From NCBI GenBank assembly GCA_025201805.1, contig MU619382.1, forward strand, positions 59,516 to 81,193: a stretch of DNA of 21,678 nucleotides. The letters are read 5' to 3'. Origin of the DNA: Parasitella parasitica. Lineage: Eukaryota > Mucoromycota > Mucoromycetes > Mucorales > Mucoraceae. The translations under genes and the position numbers were made by a program. The notes under the pieces were generated by a model, which ran no database searches, had not been told where the DNA came from, and was given only the letters and a program-made list of their open reading frames with translations. Below, piece by piece: positions 9,131 to 18,411 of the stretch (positions within the stretch are counted from its first letter, which is position 1; the number at the start of each line of letters is the position of its first letter).

Positions 9131-10276
9131 TCAAGCTCCGGCTATGGCACAGCCAAACAGGTAAGTAGGTAAAGCAGGTTTTGTGTTTGAAGGAGGGGTA
9201 TAGTAAGAGTCACGAATCCAATAGATACGTGGATCAAGGTTCTTTTCATCATTATTGGCTCTTCCAAGAGCTGTTTCCACAGAGTGTTTGGTAGCCAGAG
9301 ACTCTTCAATGGTATCGGCAATACAGTACATAGACTTTCTGAATGTTAACAGATTACTCAAGACATCAGTATAATTATCCAAATCAGCAATCGTAGAGGG
9401 AAGAGCAAACTGAAAATTGGGAACCTTTAAGTATAGACCATCAGCATCCAAGTGAATACCACTAAAGAAACAAGAAGAGCCACCAATTTGAACAGACCAG
9501 CCCATACTAACATTTGATTTGTTTCGAGGAATTATTGAAATAAGGTTGTCCAGTATGTCCTTTGATTCTCTGTTTAGTTTTCCTTCATCATCTATGATTT
9601 TATTGTCTCCATCGTGGCTTGCAATTTCACCAGCGCATATATCAATGTCGCGATTGTTATGTCTAAATAGCAGCCTAAGATCAATTTTGAAGCCTATTAT
9701 TTTAGATGTACTGGGCAAATGTGCATAAAGTTGAGATTTGTTTTCAGCAGATTTATAATGTAGTTTCCCCACTAATAACAAACCAGTGTTAGTCATTTAT
9801 GTCTACAAGTCATTTACTATTACTCACGTTTTAATCTTGATGTTTCCAGAGGCGGGGAAGAGATACTCAAAGAAATTGGACCATACTACACGTAAATAAT
9901 CATTTTCGGAGAAAGCAGGAGGATCAACTTTAATCAACATAGTGGGATGCATCTGTATGAGGTTTAGCCTAACACCAATTAAATCAATATACTGATTAAA
10001 TTATTAAAGTATCCTATTATCAGAGACTTACATATGTTCACATAATTTCAAACAGAAGAAATGTTGTTTTTTAAGGTGTTTTGGGAATATTTGGTAAAGA
10101 TACTTCAATCCAAAACCAATGTCTCTTGTATTTGTAATGCTCTAAAAAAAGGAACGAGTTATTTTGCGTTCTATTTAGCTGCTGTTACTGTTTACTTACA
10201 TTTGTCACAATTTTCCAAGTAGAAAGGATCAGACCATAAACGGGAATCAAGGTAATATCATATTTTTTAGTATAAA
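9131..10276 (-). pseudogene. Broken multi-exon gene of a presumed repetitive fungal family, cut by a Helitron
   Basis: Four exon-like blocks on the minus strand: 10276-10200, 10141-10032, 9968-9828 and 9771-9131. Donors are GTAAGT, GTAAGT and GTGAGT; acceptors are TTTAG, GTTAG and ATTAG. Blocks one to three join in phase (...LILSTWKIVTN / SITNTRDIGFGLKYLYQIF... / ...VVWSNFFEYLFPASGNIKIKT). Block four starts TGETTL and then needs a one-base shift near 9755 to reach the long frame KSAENKSQLYAHL...GFKIDLRLLF...DIDICAGEIA...ESKDILDNLI...FFSGIHLDADGLYL...YLFGCAIAGA. The D...GE.A core with RESK..LD faintly recalls a PD-(D/E)xK nuclease fold, but the motif is incomplete and this is a guess. From memory similar ORFs recur in Mucoromycota genomes. 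The 5' part is missing because a Helitron 3' end abuts the first block. Confidence 0.6.
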
Positions 10277-10290
10277 CTAGCTGACCTGCT

Positions 10291-10305
10291 CGCTTCGCTC
10301 TCGAC
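10291..10305 (-). repeat. Helitron 3'-terminal hairpin (approximate position)
   Basis: A CGACG/CGTCG stem with a 5-base loop in a GC-rich patch shortly before the CTAG end. GC content contrasts sharply with the AT-rich surroundings, as is typical of Helitron 3' ends. Confidence 0.5.
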
Positions 10306-10470
10306 GGCCATCGTCGCCCTACCGGGAGCTCAATCTTTTGATAAGTGCTAATCAGATATTCAATGCTCTTTTATTGTTGTTTATCTATAACTTAAAATAT
10401 ATTGTTAAACAGAAATAAAAATATAGATGTAGTAACGCACAATAGGAAAAAAACGTAAAAATCAGTAGAG

Positions 10471-10680
10471 TTATTTGAATACTTCATGGAATACAATATT
10501 ATCGGTGTATGATCCAGTATAGTTTTTGGTAGTTGAGGTATTTCTATGCAGAAGAATTTTGATTGAAGATAGCTGCTTAATGCGCGAGAAAGCAACATAT
10601 AAATGACCATGTGAGAAAAAGAACAAGAAAGTCGAGTGTTGAGCCTTGATGGTCATGGTGAATACCGGTCTAACAGAAAA
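10471..10680 (-). pseudogene. Helitron Pif1-type helicase, C-terminal remnant
   Basis: The open frame reads FSVRPVFTMTIKAQHSTF, then SHGHLYVAFSRIKQLSSIKI and, near the end, TDNIVFHEVFK-stop. This matches the last motifs of Pif1-like helicases in Helitrons (family forms: R.AFAMTINKAQGQT, then GQLYVALSR, then NIVYKEV). The GQT-type residues are altered (AQHST), and all earlier ATPase motifs, including Walker A and B, are absent. It lies directly after the N-terminal Helitron fragment, so some kilobases were deleted between them. Confidence 0.82.
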
Positions 10681-11228
10681 TTAGCAATCAACTCAGGACA
10701 GGACAAAGAGAAATCGGGGTTTGCACTGGTGCCTCCATTTTTCTCTATGTCCACATGCGTGCTTGACAATGGCGACAGATGCTGTTCCTTCCACCAAGAT
10801 CATGGCGTTTGGTGAAACAGGGTGTACTTCTTCTAGCCATGTTATGAGTATTGTTGTGTATTAATTTGGCACCCAATCTACTGATAGATCGCAAATGACT
10901 TTCTTGTCCACAGCCTGAACAAATACGACTGCTGGTTGTTGCATCATTAACGCTGATTGTTTCTGTTTGCTGATCTACTTTCATAGTTTCAGATTGAGAT
11001 CCCAGTTTATATAAAGAGCTCGATTATGATTGTAAAGTGAAAACAAATTTGAGTCATACGATTAACAATGTTGTTAGCGCAATGACGATAAGAAGATCGA
11101 TGATGGCCTATAACACCACAGCTCCCGCAAGTGTTAGTATTAGCACGGGTATTATTGAGGCAAAGCCTGCTTGCAGAACGCGAATGGCCTTCTTGACCAC
11201 AGCTTGAGCAGATTCTAATAGCAGGCAC
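10681..11228 (-). pseudogene. Helitron RepHel N-terminal region with zinc knuckles, frameshifted
   Basis: Two knuckles of form CX2CX4HX7C stand in one frame from 11228 (CSSCGQEGHSRSASRLC and CGSCGVIGHHRSSYRHC). A third (CSGCGQESHLRSISRLG, last Cys lost) lies further on in the frame open to 10745. After it comes RHDLGGRNSICRHCQARMWT, the typical Helitron N-terminal CxxC.A.xW element, and after one more frame change EKNGGTSANPDFSLSCPE, matching the family's E(E)K..G....NP.FS.CC. At least two frameshifts (near 11040 and 10745) are needed to read it as one protein. Its likely role was DNA binding or guiding of the Rep-helicase. Family call good; reading is by eye. Confidence 0.72.
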
Positions 11229-11250
11229 TTTGTGTTTGTAATAATAAAAA

Positions 11251-11654
11251 ATGTCAACATACTTGTATTAAATAAAACAGAGTGTGCAGCTTAAAAAGTC
11301 GCCTTTGCTGGTTAGACCATGTCCAATTTCGAAAGATTCAAGATTTTTCGCCCGAATTTCGACATTATTCACTTTGTTTAGAGAGTTTTTTAATTTTAAA
11401 TTAATGTACATGATCATCTATTTCATGTTTTGTTTCATACGCACATATTTTACTTATAATTTTCTGACGTGTTAAAGTGTAAATTCCCAATGTCTACCAG
11501 TACATGTGAATATGCTGCTTTCATAGGAGTTACAATGGATAGTGGTATACATGTTTCTCACGTTATTATTCATCATAATGAGAAGTTTGTCATTATTCAT
11601 CAATTTTTTATTATTCCATTTGAAGTAATTTGAAATAATAACTTATTTAAACTT
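11251..11654. other. Unassigned stretch inside the transposon nest
   Basis: Must contain the Helitron's 5' end. A plus-strand frame of 47 codons at about 11490-11633 (MSTSTCEYAAFIGVTMDSG...) is open but unrecognised and ends without support. Confidence 0.4.
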
Positions 11655-11812
11655 TCATTCCAAAGGGTCTACCTTAGAGTATACAACTGAGGCTTTATAG
11701 AAGTATTTGTATAACCGGAAATTCAAGTTTTCAAAGAAGGGCATGCAATCACTACTGAAAGTCAATTGAGGATGGCTATTCTTTTGATCCAGTATTGACC
11801 TTTGATGAAGTT
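11655..11812 (-). pseudogene. Coding-like fragment, unknown
   Basis: Minus-strand frame of about 50 codons ending in TGA at 11655-11657, including QKNSHPQLTFSS, CMPFFENLNFRLYKYFYKAS and YSKVDPLE. It reads like a protein end, possibly of a mobile-element ORF, but I cannot name a family. The upstream sequence is interrupted by stops. Confidence 0.3.
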
Positions 11813-11822
11813 TGATGAAGTT
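11802..11822. repeat. Short tandem duplication
   Basis: TTTGATGAAG occurs twice in direct succession; minor feature, possibly slippage. Confidence 0.6.
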
Positions 11823-11972
11823 TCAATTCTGGTTCAAGAACCTCAATGCTACCATTTTATTTACAAGGCAACTGTAGAAAAAGTGAATTATGTTTTAATG
11901 AGGTAGAATTGTCGGTTTTTTTTAACCAAATTAACGTCTTTGAAATGAGCATAGTATTACTTGGAAACATAT

Positions 11973-12300
11973 TTAAAATGGAACTTTATTATAGCAATTG
12001 ATTATTTGATGTTTAGAATGACTAGCGAAGCCATAAAGATCACTTATGAGCACCTGATTGCAAGCATTGGTAATTCTACAGGTTCTCCTCAGTCAACAGT
12101 CGACCACGCTTCATTTTCCCTTTAACTAGCAACCAAAACTGCTCAACGGGATTGAGTTCGGGTGAGTAAGGAGGCAAGTACATAACTCTGTATCCTCTGC
12201 ATTCAATTTTCCGTTTCATAGGTTTGCCTGAGAAGGCTCTCAATGATATCACACCCGTTTTCTGCATCTAGCTTAGTAGCACCATTTTTTAAAACCTATG
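11973..12300 (-). pseudogene. Second Tc1/IS630-type transposase, C-terminal remnant
   Basis: The minus-strand frame 12267-12076 contains KIECRGYRVMYLPPYSPELN and PVEQFWLLVKGKMKRG, the DDE C-terminal signature of fungal Tc1/pogo-like transposases with the third catalytic Glu intact (NPVE). A stop follows EENL; one frame over the reading continues as RITNACNQVLISDLYGFASH to a TAA at 11973-11975, which fits the family's end. The second catalytic Asp region upstream is scrambled. The sequence differs clearly from the transposase at 7956-8543, so they are separate families or old diverged copies. It is nearer the right inverted repeat, but with its 3' end pointing away from it. Confidence 0.8.
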
Positions 12301-12823
12301 AAATTGATGAATTGCTTTTCCCATCTTAAAAATATAGTTCTCCTTGAAAAGGAGTGGTATCAACGCCTACTTTTAATATGGCGCTTGGAAATTCATAGCT
12401 CCATGCTATATATTATATTGAAGATGTATTTATATACTACATTTGGTTTCAATAAGGTGATTCTCACTGAATGCCACTTCATTATAGTAGTCTTTTTAGG
12501 TGATAGTATTGTTGGGTTGTGATTTTTAATGCCTCATACTATGTACCGAATAAAGAAGTTGTCTTCTCTGATCGCTGATTCTTGGAGCAAGCTGGAGGTT
12601 AGTTGCAGAACATAAAGAACCAACGGAATCTTTCTAAGGGTTTTTTATTCTGTAATCTATGTATGATAAATATAATGTTGATCTTCGAGACTTTTCTTTT
12701 ATTATTGTAAAAGACGTTAATTTTGTAATAAATATTTAACAATCATTTTGACATTTGACCAGAAATTGGGCAACTTATTTGAAAAAGGTGGTCAATTTAT
12801 TTCAAATATCTAACCAAATTAAC
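12301..12823. other. Decayed transposon interior
   Basis: Where the N-terminal part of the second transposase would be expected on the minus strand I see only frames broken by stops. No other gene seen. Confidence 0.45.
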
Positions 12824-12879
12824 CTCAAAAAAGTGGTCGGTGTTTTCAAAAAGTGGGTAAATTGAGAGTGGAAGCACAG
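12824..12879 (-). repeat. Right terminal inverted repeat
   Basis: 56 bases complementary to 7575-7630 with two mismatches; followed by TA. Confidence 0.9.
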
Positions 12880-13086
12880 TACACGTATTTTTGTGATATT
12901 TTGATGTTTATGGCAGACAAAAGAGGTGGACCGCCAACACTCTTTGGCTTGATTTATTGTATAACAAGAACATTTTTGTAAACGTGCAATGGGTATTGTC
13001 TGCAGTAGTCTAAGAGATGCCACATGGAAATTACATAGCTTCATTTTCTACAGATGGCTTTTAATTACGTTTCAAGTAAATACAGA

Positions 13087-16000
13087 TCAAGTAAATACAA
13101 CAGGAGGAACAGCTTCCTGAATCACAGATGCTGTCATGCTGATATTCTTGAGATATTCCGTTGGAAACTGGACTAAATGACCTTGAATGTCGTCTAACTT
13201 TGCTTGGATTTGTTCATTATTGCGATTCCAGGGTTCTGCTACATGCCCAGGTAAAACTCGAGTAGGGTCTGGTACAAACTGGCGATGTTGTTCAACGGAA
13301 TGTACTAAGTATATTTTTTTTTTTCATTTAGTGAGACGCTGTGCAGACCAGCTCATTATATAAATCAAAACTCTTACCTGTATCATCAGGAACGCATCGA
13401 AACACATCTCTATACACCAAAGTATTTTTTTCTGCAGTTTTGCTCCAAATGTCATAGTAAAACTCGTTATCTAATGGGTCCATGACTACCACATCTTCCC
13501 TTCTCATCCCTCTATAGCCATTCACATTATATTCATTGCTCGTTTGAACATTTAATAAGCCCAAGTGCTCCTTGAATAGCTGCATTCGTAAACTCAGGGC
13601 ATATTTGGATGCTTTATACTGTTGCAAAGCGATTAGGTACACATGCAAAATGCTCACCAGTTCCTGTACTTTACCGGTCGTCCGTCCATCCGAGAATCCA
13701 CCATGTCTGTATCTTCAATGACTACAGCAATCTCTGAATCTCGATTCCCCAACTGGGATCTACGTATAAGCACCTTAATTTTCTGTTGCTTATCAAGACG
13801 TTTACTATAGAATAAATACCTGTCATTTAAATTCGCTGTACAAAAAAAGCCGATCTAGTTAATCTTCAAGCCAAAGTAAACTGTTCCAATATCTAACGTA
13901 CCTGACCCGCAAATCACAGTTCTGTCGTCGACAATCATCAGTTTAGTATGAATATAAACCTGCTCCGTAACAAAATCCATTCTGCCGTCGTTATACTGTT
14001 GTTGTTCCAACAAGGCACGTTCCAATTGCACCTGCTGCTGGAAATCCTCGTTTGATTTGTTCTGACTTGACGATCGGGATTTTACTTTTCTTTTACTACG
14101 AGGTGGTGGAGGTGGAGGTGGAGGTGGAGGAGGCGGCGGTGGCGGCGGAACAACATGGCTAAACTCATCTCTCACGGCAGGTTTGATATTAGGAATGGAT
14201 TTCTTGACTTTGCCCCAATTTCTCAAGCTGTAAAAGCCAATATAGTCTTTTATAGGAATGTTGGCTTTTCGTAATTGTTCAAATACGGAGTGCTTTCCGC
14301 GCGAGATAGATCTATACTGGTATTGCGCAACGGATCTACACATACGCTCATTTAATAACTGTTTCATAAAGCCAGCAAGATATTTGAATCCTAACCTTAA
14401 TGGCATCGATCTACGGTCGACTTGAACGAAATCACCTTCAAATCCAGGTGCTACGGGGATAACTACAATTATCCTGAATTTCTGCTTTTCTTGATGTGCT
14501 CTTTTGATTCTTTCCACGATAGCTTGTCCGATCTTGTTTTTGATGAGCTTATCATGAGGGCTCGTTGTTGTTACTATAAAATCTGTCACTACTCTGTGCT
14601 GCCTGCATACAAAGGAATACAAATTACATACTGAAGAATTGGTTCTCGATATAGATGAAATGTTTTGCCTTAAAGATACACTCCATATAAGCGCTGTAGA
14701 TGGAATACTGAAAAGCCAGATTAACAGATTGATGCATGAAAAAGAAACATAACATATATACATATATATAGCACATACTTCTCGTGTTATGCCCAAACTC
14801 CATTCGGCACTGCTTCTTAATACTTGAATACGACATGTTCCTTTGAATTTGGTCTCATCTCTGGCTGCTACATATTCACCTTTGGGTAGCAAAAGCGGCA
14901 CTTCACTTCTTTCTTTTGCTCTATTTGATTTAATAAAGTTCCATCGTTGTATGAAATGGCGTGCTATGTCTCTTGCAGGTGGTCCAACCTAGGAGAGCAG
15001 TGAGTATTGGTGGATATATTTTCTTGGAGCACAGACTCCACATACCATTGCCGTGTGAACGTCATGCCAAGGCATCCTGGCTACACATTGCTTATCAATC
15101 AACTCCATATCATATTGGCTGACTTTATAAAAATCTTTGATCCTTGGGTTAGAATAATCTTGCCCTGGATACACTTCTCTTTCGTCAAATGATTTATAAT
15201 CTGTCAAATCATGCTTGGATGTATCATAGCGGCCAAAGCATAGATCTAATCCGCCAACGAAAGCAAGTCTACTATCAACGACCAGAATTTTCTATTTTGT
15301 ATATTCACATGAGTGTGCCTATAAGATAATGAAAAAATTGAATTTCATTCCTACGTTACCTCGTGATGAGCATAAAACGGCGAAGAAGTAAGGTTAGCAT
15401 GCCTTTGAACAATGATGTTGGGATGAACATGATGCATCCAGTCTCGTGTATGTTGAGAGTCTAGAGGTAGCGCTACAGATACATTTTTGTATATCACAAT
15501 GTAAATCATCACTCCTTCAGTAGCTTTTCTTTTCAATAGTCTATCCAGTCGATATTCTTCATTTCCTTTAGATGGTCGTCGCAGATACTGTGTATATAAA
15601 AATGAAGGTTAGTAGGGTTATATGTATATACATGAAAAAGAGTAATTCACTACCAACTGAGGGCTCTAGGTAAACGTCAACTTTTTTTTTTAGTATTATG
15701 TAGTAATAGTAGTAGTAGTCGTAGTATAGAGTCAAATACGCAACTTACCAGCCACCAATCTTCAATATATATCTCTGATTTTGCTGATAAAATAGCTTGA
15801 GCAACGGCTTCAAAATAATCTGTGGCATGAAAACGTCAATAAAACAACAACCCCTTGTATAGACACACCTCATACCATGCCCGTCAACAAACCATTTCGC
15901 TTTGGCATTCTCCCTGACAGGAGCATAAGAACCAAATCGATGATTCATGATCCACGGCGATTCTTTTTGCACCTTGTCCAAGTTTTCTATCCATTCCTCA

Positions 16001-17703
16001 ATGTGTTTGGAAGTTGGTGCCTTTACTTCAATTCTTCTCGATGAATTAGAAATGATAAAATGTGTTTGGTGAATGGAGCCAAATGTGCTTTGCGTTCGCA
16101 CCACTTTTAAATGCTTATCAAAGAGCAAGACGTCTGCTGGAGCGGTGGATCCAATGTCTTTACAGAAGGAAATATAAGAATCACGCAGAATCAGCCATTC
16201 CTTCTGCCATCGATGCCATCGAAACAGACGAATAGAGGCCGGGTTCAAATTATATTCTAAATAACCTTCTTTTCCCTTCCACCCCATATCTTTGACAATC
16301 GAGATGGCACTCAGCTCCAAAAACTCGCAAAGTTCATAGTTGACAAGCATGCTGGCCCCCTGAATTAGCGCTTTGAGGTAGACTTCAAGCGCATCTCGTC
16401 GTTTGAGCGCCACGTCTCGCCATGCGCTATCTTCCTCTTCGCGCGTTATACGCATAGACGTCAATGCAGCGTTAGTGAGATGTGCGAGTTGACTCGGAAA
16501 TGAAGGCGGGGGGTCTGAGATAAAACCAGAAATGTATTTGAACTTGAGTGTAAGATGCAAGTTGTAGAATTCAATGATTGTTCTGTTGATCACCCATTTG
16601 ATCTCTCCATACTGAAGTTCGATACGAAATGTCCATAATCGGTGAACAGCGTTGTGGTCAATTTCTGAGTCTGTGATCGAAACCTATACAAGCAGCATGA
16701 ATACGACATGTTTTGACATTACTAGCCTGAACTTACATTTAAAGCGTCAAACAGAATAGGGGGCTGTCATCACAATTAGTAAACTATGTCTAGTAGTCTC
16801 AGCACAAACATACCGCTTTTCGTCCATGCTCGTCCCTGCACATCAACGCAAGATATCCTGGTGAGAAAGCGGATGGATAATATGGAGCTAATGGTTGCTT
16901 TGTCGTCGTATAATAGGCTGAACTTGATCTTCTCTGGTTTGAGCCGCTTAAGCTGTTGACAATTTTGATTTTTTCAAATGTTTTTGCCCATTGCGTTTTT
17001 GCTTTATTATTTGCATCTATTTGTATGAATAGTTTAGTAAAAAAATACAGACCTCCTTCCCACTACGCAATTTACTCTGTACTGTATCATTTTTCGTAAG
17101 ACTCTCAGGGCTTGATTTGAACCTGGCGCCATACACTTTTTTCTTTTCTGGTGTGAATCCATGGCTGTTTTCATTATTAGCGGCAAGAGCATTATTGAGT
17201 GGATGTATTTGTACATTTTTAATTTCAGGTACTGTCACTGCAGTGGCAGCCACATACATTGTATCGTCTGTCGAAGTTGAATCTGACTCAAAAGGGTTCT
17301 CGAAATATCTTGAAGAGGGAGGGTTCTCGACATTGACAATATCCCCCACTACTTGCTCGACTGTTGGCAGAGTATCATCCTCAAACGTTTCACATACTTC
17401 GCTGCCATCACTGTGCGGTATGTTTAGCATCAGAGTCCTTTCATGATCCGATGGATTGACGGCTGTTCCTGTAACAATATCTTTGTCTGGCGTGCCCTCA
17501 TCCCGCTGAATATTTATGGACATTTTGCGAAAGATAGAGTGCCATTTACTGGCTGTTGCCTCTTCTTCAGTGTCGTCTCCCTCCATGTCACTATGCTCAT
17601 CATCTTGTTCATATCCCCCTCGTTCAAAATAAGACGTTTTGATCTGATCATTGTCGTGGGTTTTCTTGAAATATTCCATATTGGCAGATATGGGATGTGA
17701 CAT
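13087..17703 (-). CDS. Phospholipase D (PX-PH type), 15 exons
   Basis: Hydrolyses phosphatidylcholine to phosphatidic acid and choline at membranes; fungal relatives (Spo14) act in membrane traffic and sporulation. Exons on the minus strand: 17703-17067, 17016-16814, 16763-16737, 16683-15876, 15819-15749, 15665-15654, 15587-15360, 15291-15046, 14988-14779, 14707-14632, 14573-13902, 13835-13820, 13759-13675, 13618-13378, 13304-13087. All phases agree, giving about 1249 residues. Seen: acidic disordered N-terminus; PX domain from about 285 (TFRIELQYGEIKWVINRTI); PH domain from about 390 (LFRWHRWQKEWLILRDSYIS); IYIEDWWLSPQLYLRRP; first HxKx4D (HEKILVVD, near 661, split by an intron); ENQFFI; R.IVVIP.APGFEGD; second HxKx4D (HTKLMIVD, near 1048) followed by CGSANLNDRSQLGNRDSE. 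A 16-proline run (near 982-997) precedes the second HKD. Weakest border: first donor, C|GTAGTG at 17066. Confidence 0.95.
14103..14150 (-). repeat. Proline-codon microsatellite inside phospholipase D
   Basis: Sixteen CCN codons in a row in the D-lobe insertion between YIGFYSLRNWG and the second HKD motif. The mixed third bases (CCG, CCA, CCT) show it is not a recent pure repeat expansion. Confidence 0.9.
15654..15665 (-). other. 12-base microexon of phospholipase D
   Basis: Encodes only Ser-Pro-Gln-Leu. It is flanked by acceptor CCTAG and donor GTAGTG, and is required to complete the conserved WWLSP.LYLRRP block; without it the block lacks SPQL, though the frame would be kept. Confidence 0.88.
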
Positions 17704-18411
17704 TTTGGTAAAGCTTGGAAGAGAAAAGATGAAAAAGATGAAAAAGAAAGAGAAGAGAAAAAAGATTAAAAAAATTCTGTCAGCAGTAAGGAGGGGTTAA
17801 ATGGCTCTGGCAGCATGTACAATAGTCAGCCCGAAAAGAGTATGATACGCGAACATGACTTTTTAGGAATTTGTTTGTTGCAGAAATTGGTGTCCGTTGA
17901 CCATTTAAGCCCGCCTTGCATACATGTCAACATCAGCTCTCAGGTCTTTGATCATGTATACAAAATGTGATGCTGTAAATGCTTACCATGATTTACATAT
18001 TGATGCCTATATTAAGCATGCTCATTCTATAATTTCAGCGTTTCTAGTATGCAGAACAGCAGGCATTATGTAACACCATATTCTTTATTCTTCATTGATA
18101 AAAGCACAATTCTTAAACACACAATCTTTCATAATCGCTTGTTCAGTCAAGAAGAACCAATTTAGCCTTTTACTATAGGCTTAATGCTATGCGTTTTAGT
18201 TTAGAAAGGTATATAGACGTCAAAGAATAGTAAGTACTTGTACATCCAAAGCAACATTTACTATGCGGTTGCGACGGAAAACGCTTTTCGACAAAAGAAT
18301 GTCCTACTAGGCAGCAGTAAACAGACCGCTGCTCTTTATTTATCGCTTCATATTTATAAACTTTATAAAACACACTTGATTTGTACATTGTGCAAATCGA
18401 CAAATAAAATA
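17704..18411. other. Spacer: phospholipase D promoter side and 3' flank of the HMG-box gene
   Basis: Just upstream of the PLD start (17712-17776) the plus strand is a long purine run of GAAAAAGATGAAAAAG type, i.e. a pyrimidine-rich leader on the coding strand. No gene seen; the short frames at 18173-18453 are not convincing. Confidence 0.5.

Larger units (their letters stand above)
10277..11250 (-). mobile_element. Internally deleted Helitron; 5' boundary approximate
   Basis: Rolling-circle transposon in minus-strand orientation. The 3' terminus is readable: on the minus strand a GC-rich stem (CGACG-ATGGC-CGTCG) and GAGCGAAGCGAGC lie just before CTAG (10280-10277), followed by a T (10276), the Helitron rule of CTRR inserted before T. 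Inside are the N-terminal zinc-rich part (10681-11228) and the last part of the Pif1-like helicase (10471-10680); the Rep nuclease domain and most of the helicase are gone. A full element is expected to be over 5 kb. I could not fix the 5' TC end; it lies beyond 11228. It sits inside a gene fragment that resumes at 10276. Confidence 0.7.
7573..12881 (-). mobile_element. Tc1/mariner-type transposon unit with nested passengers
   Basis: Terminal inverted repeats of 56 bases (7575-7630 and 12824-12879) differ at only two positions, and each is bordered by TA (7573-7574, 12880-12881), the target duplication of Tc1/mariner elements. The ends start CTGTGCTTCCACTCTCAATT. Partly similar subterminal sequence (an AAATAA.TTGACCA.CTTTTT motif) follows inside both ends. 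At about 5.3 kb it is far longer than a simple Tc1 element (about 1.3-3 kb). Inside are a dead transposase next to the left end, a broken multi-exon gene, a deleted Helitron and a second transposase remnant. I infer one transposon that later received insertions. Alternatively, two related elements lost the DNA between them. Confidence 0.75.
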
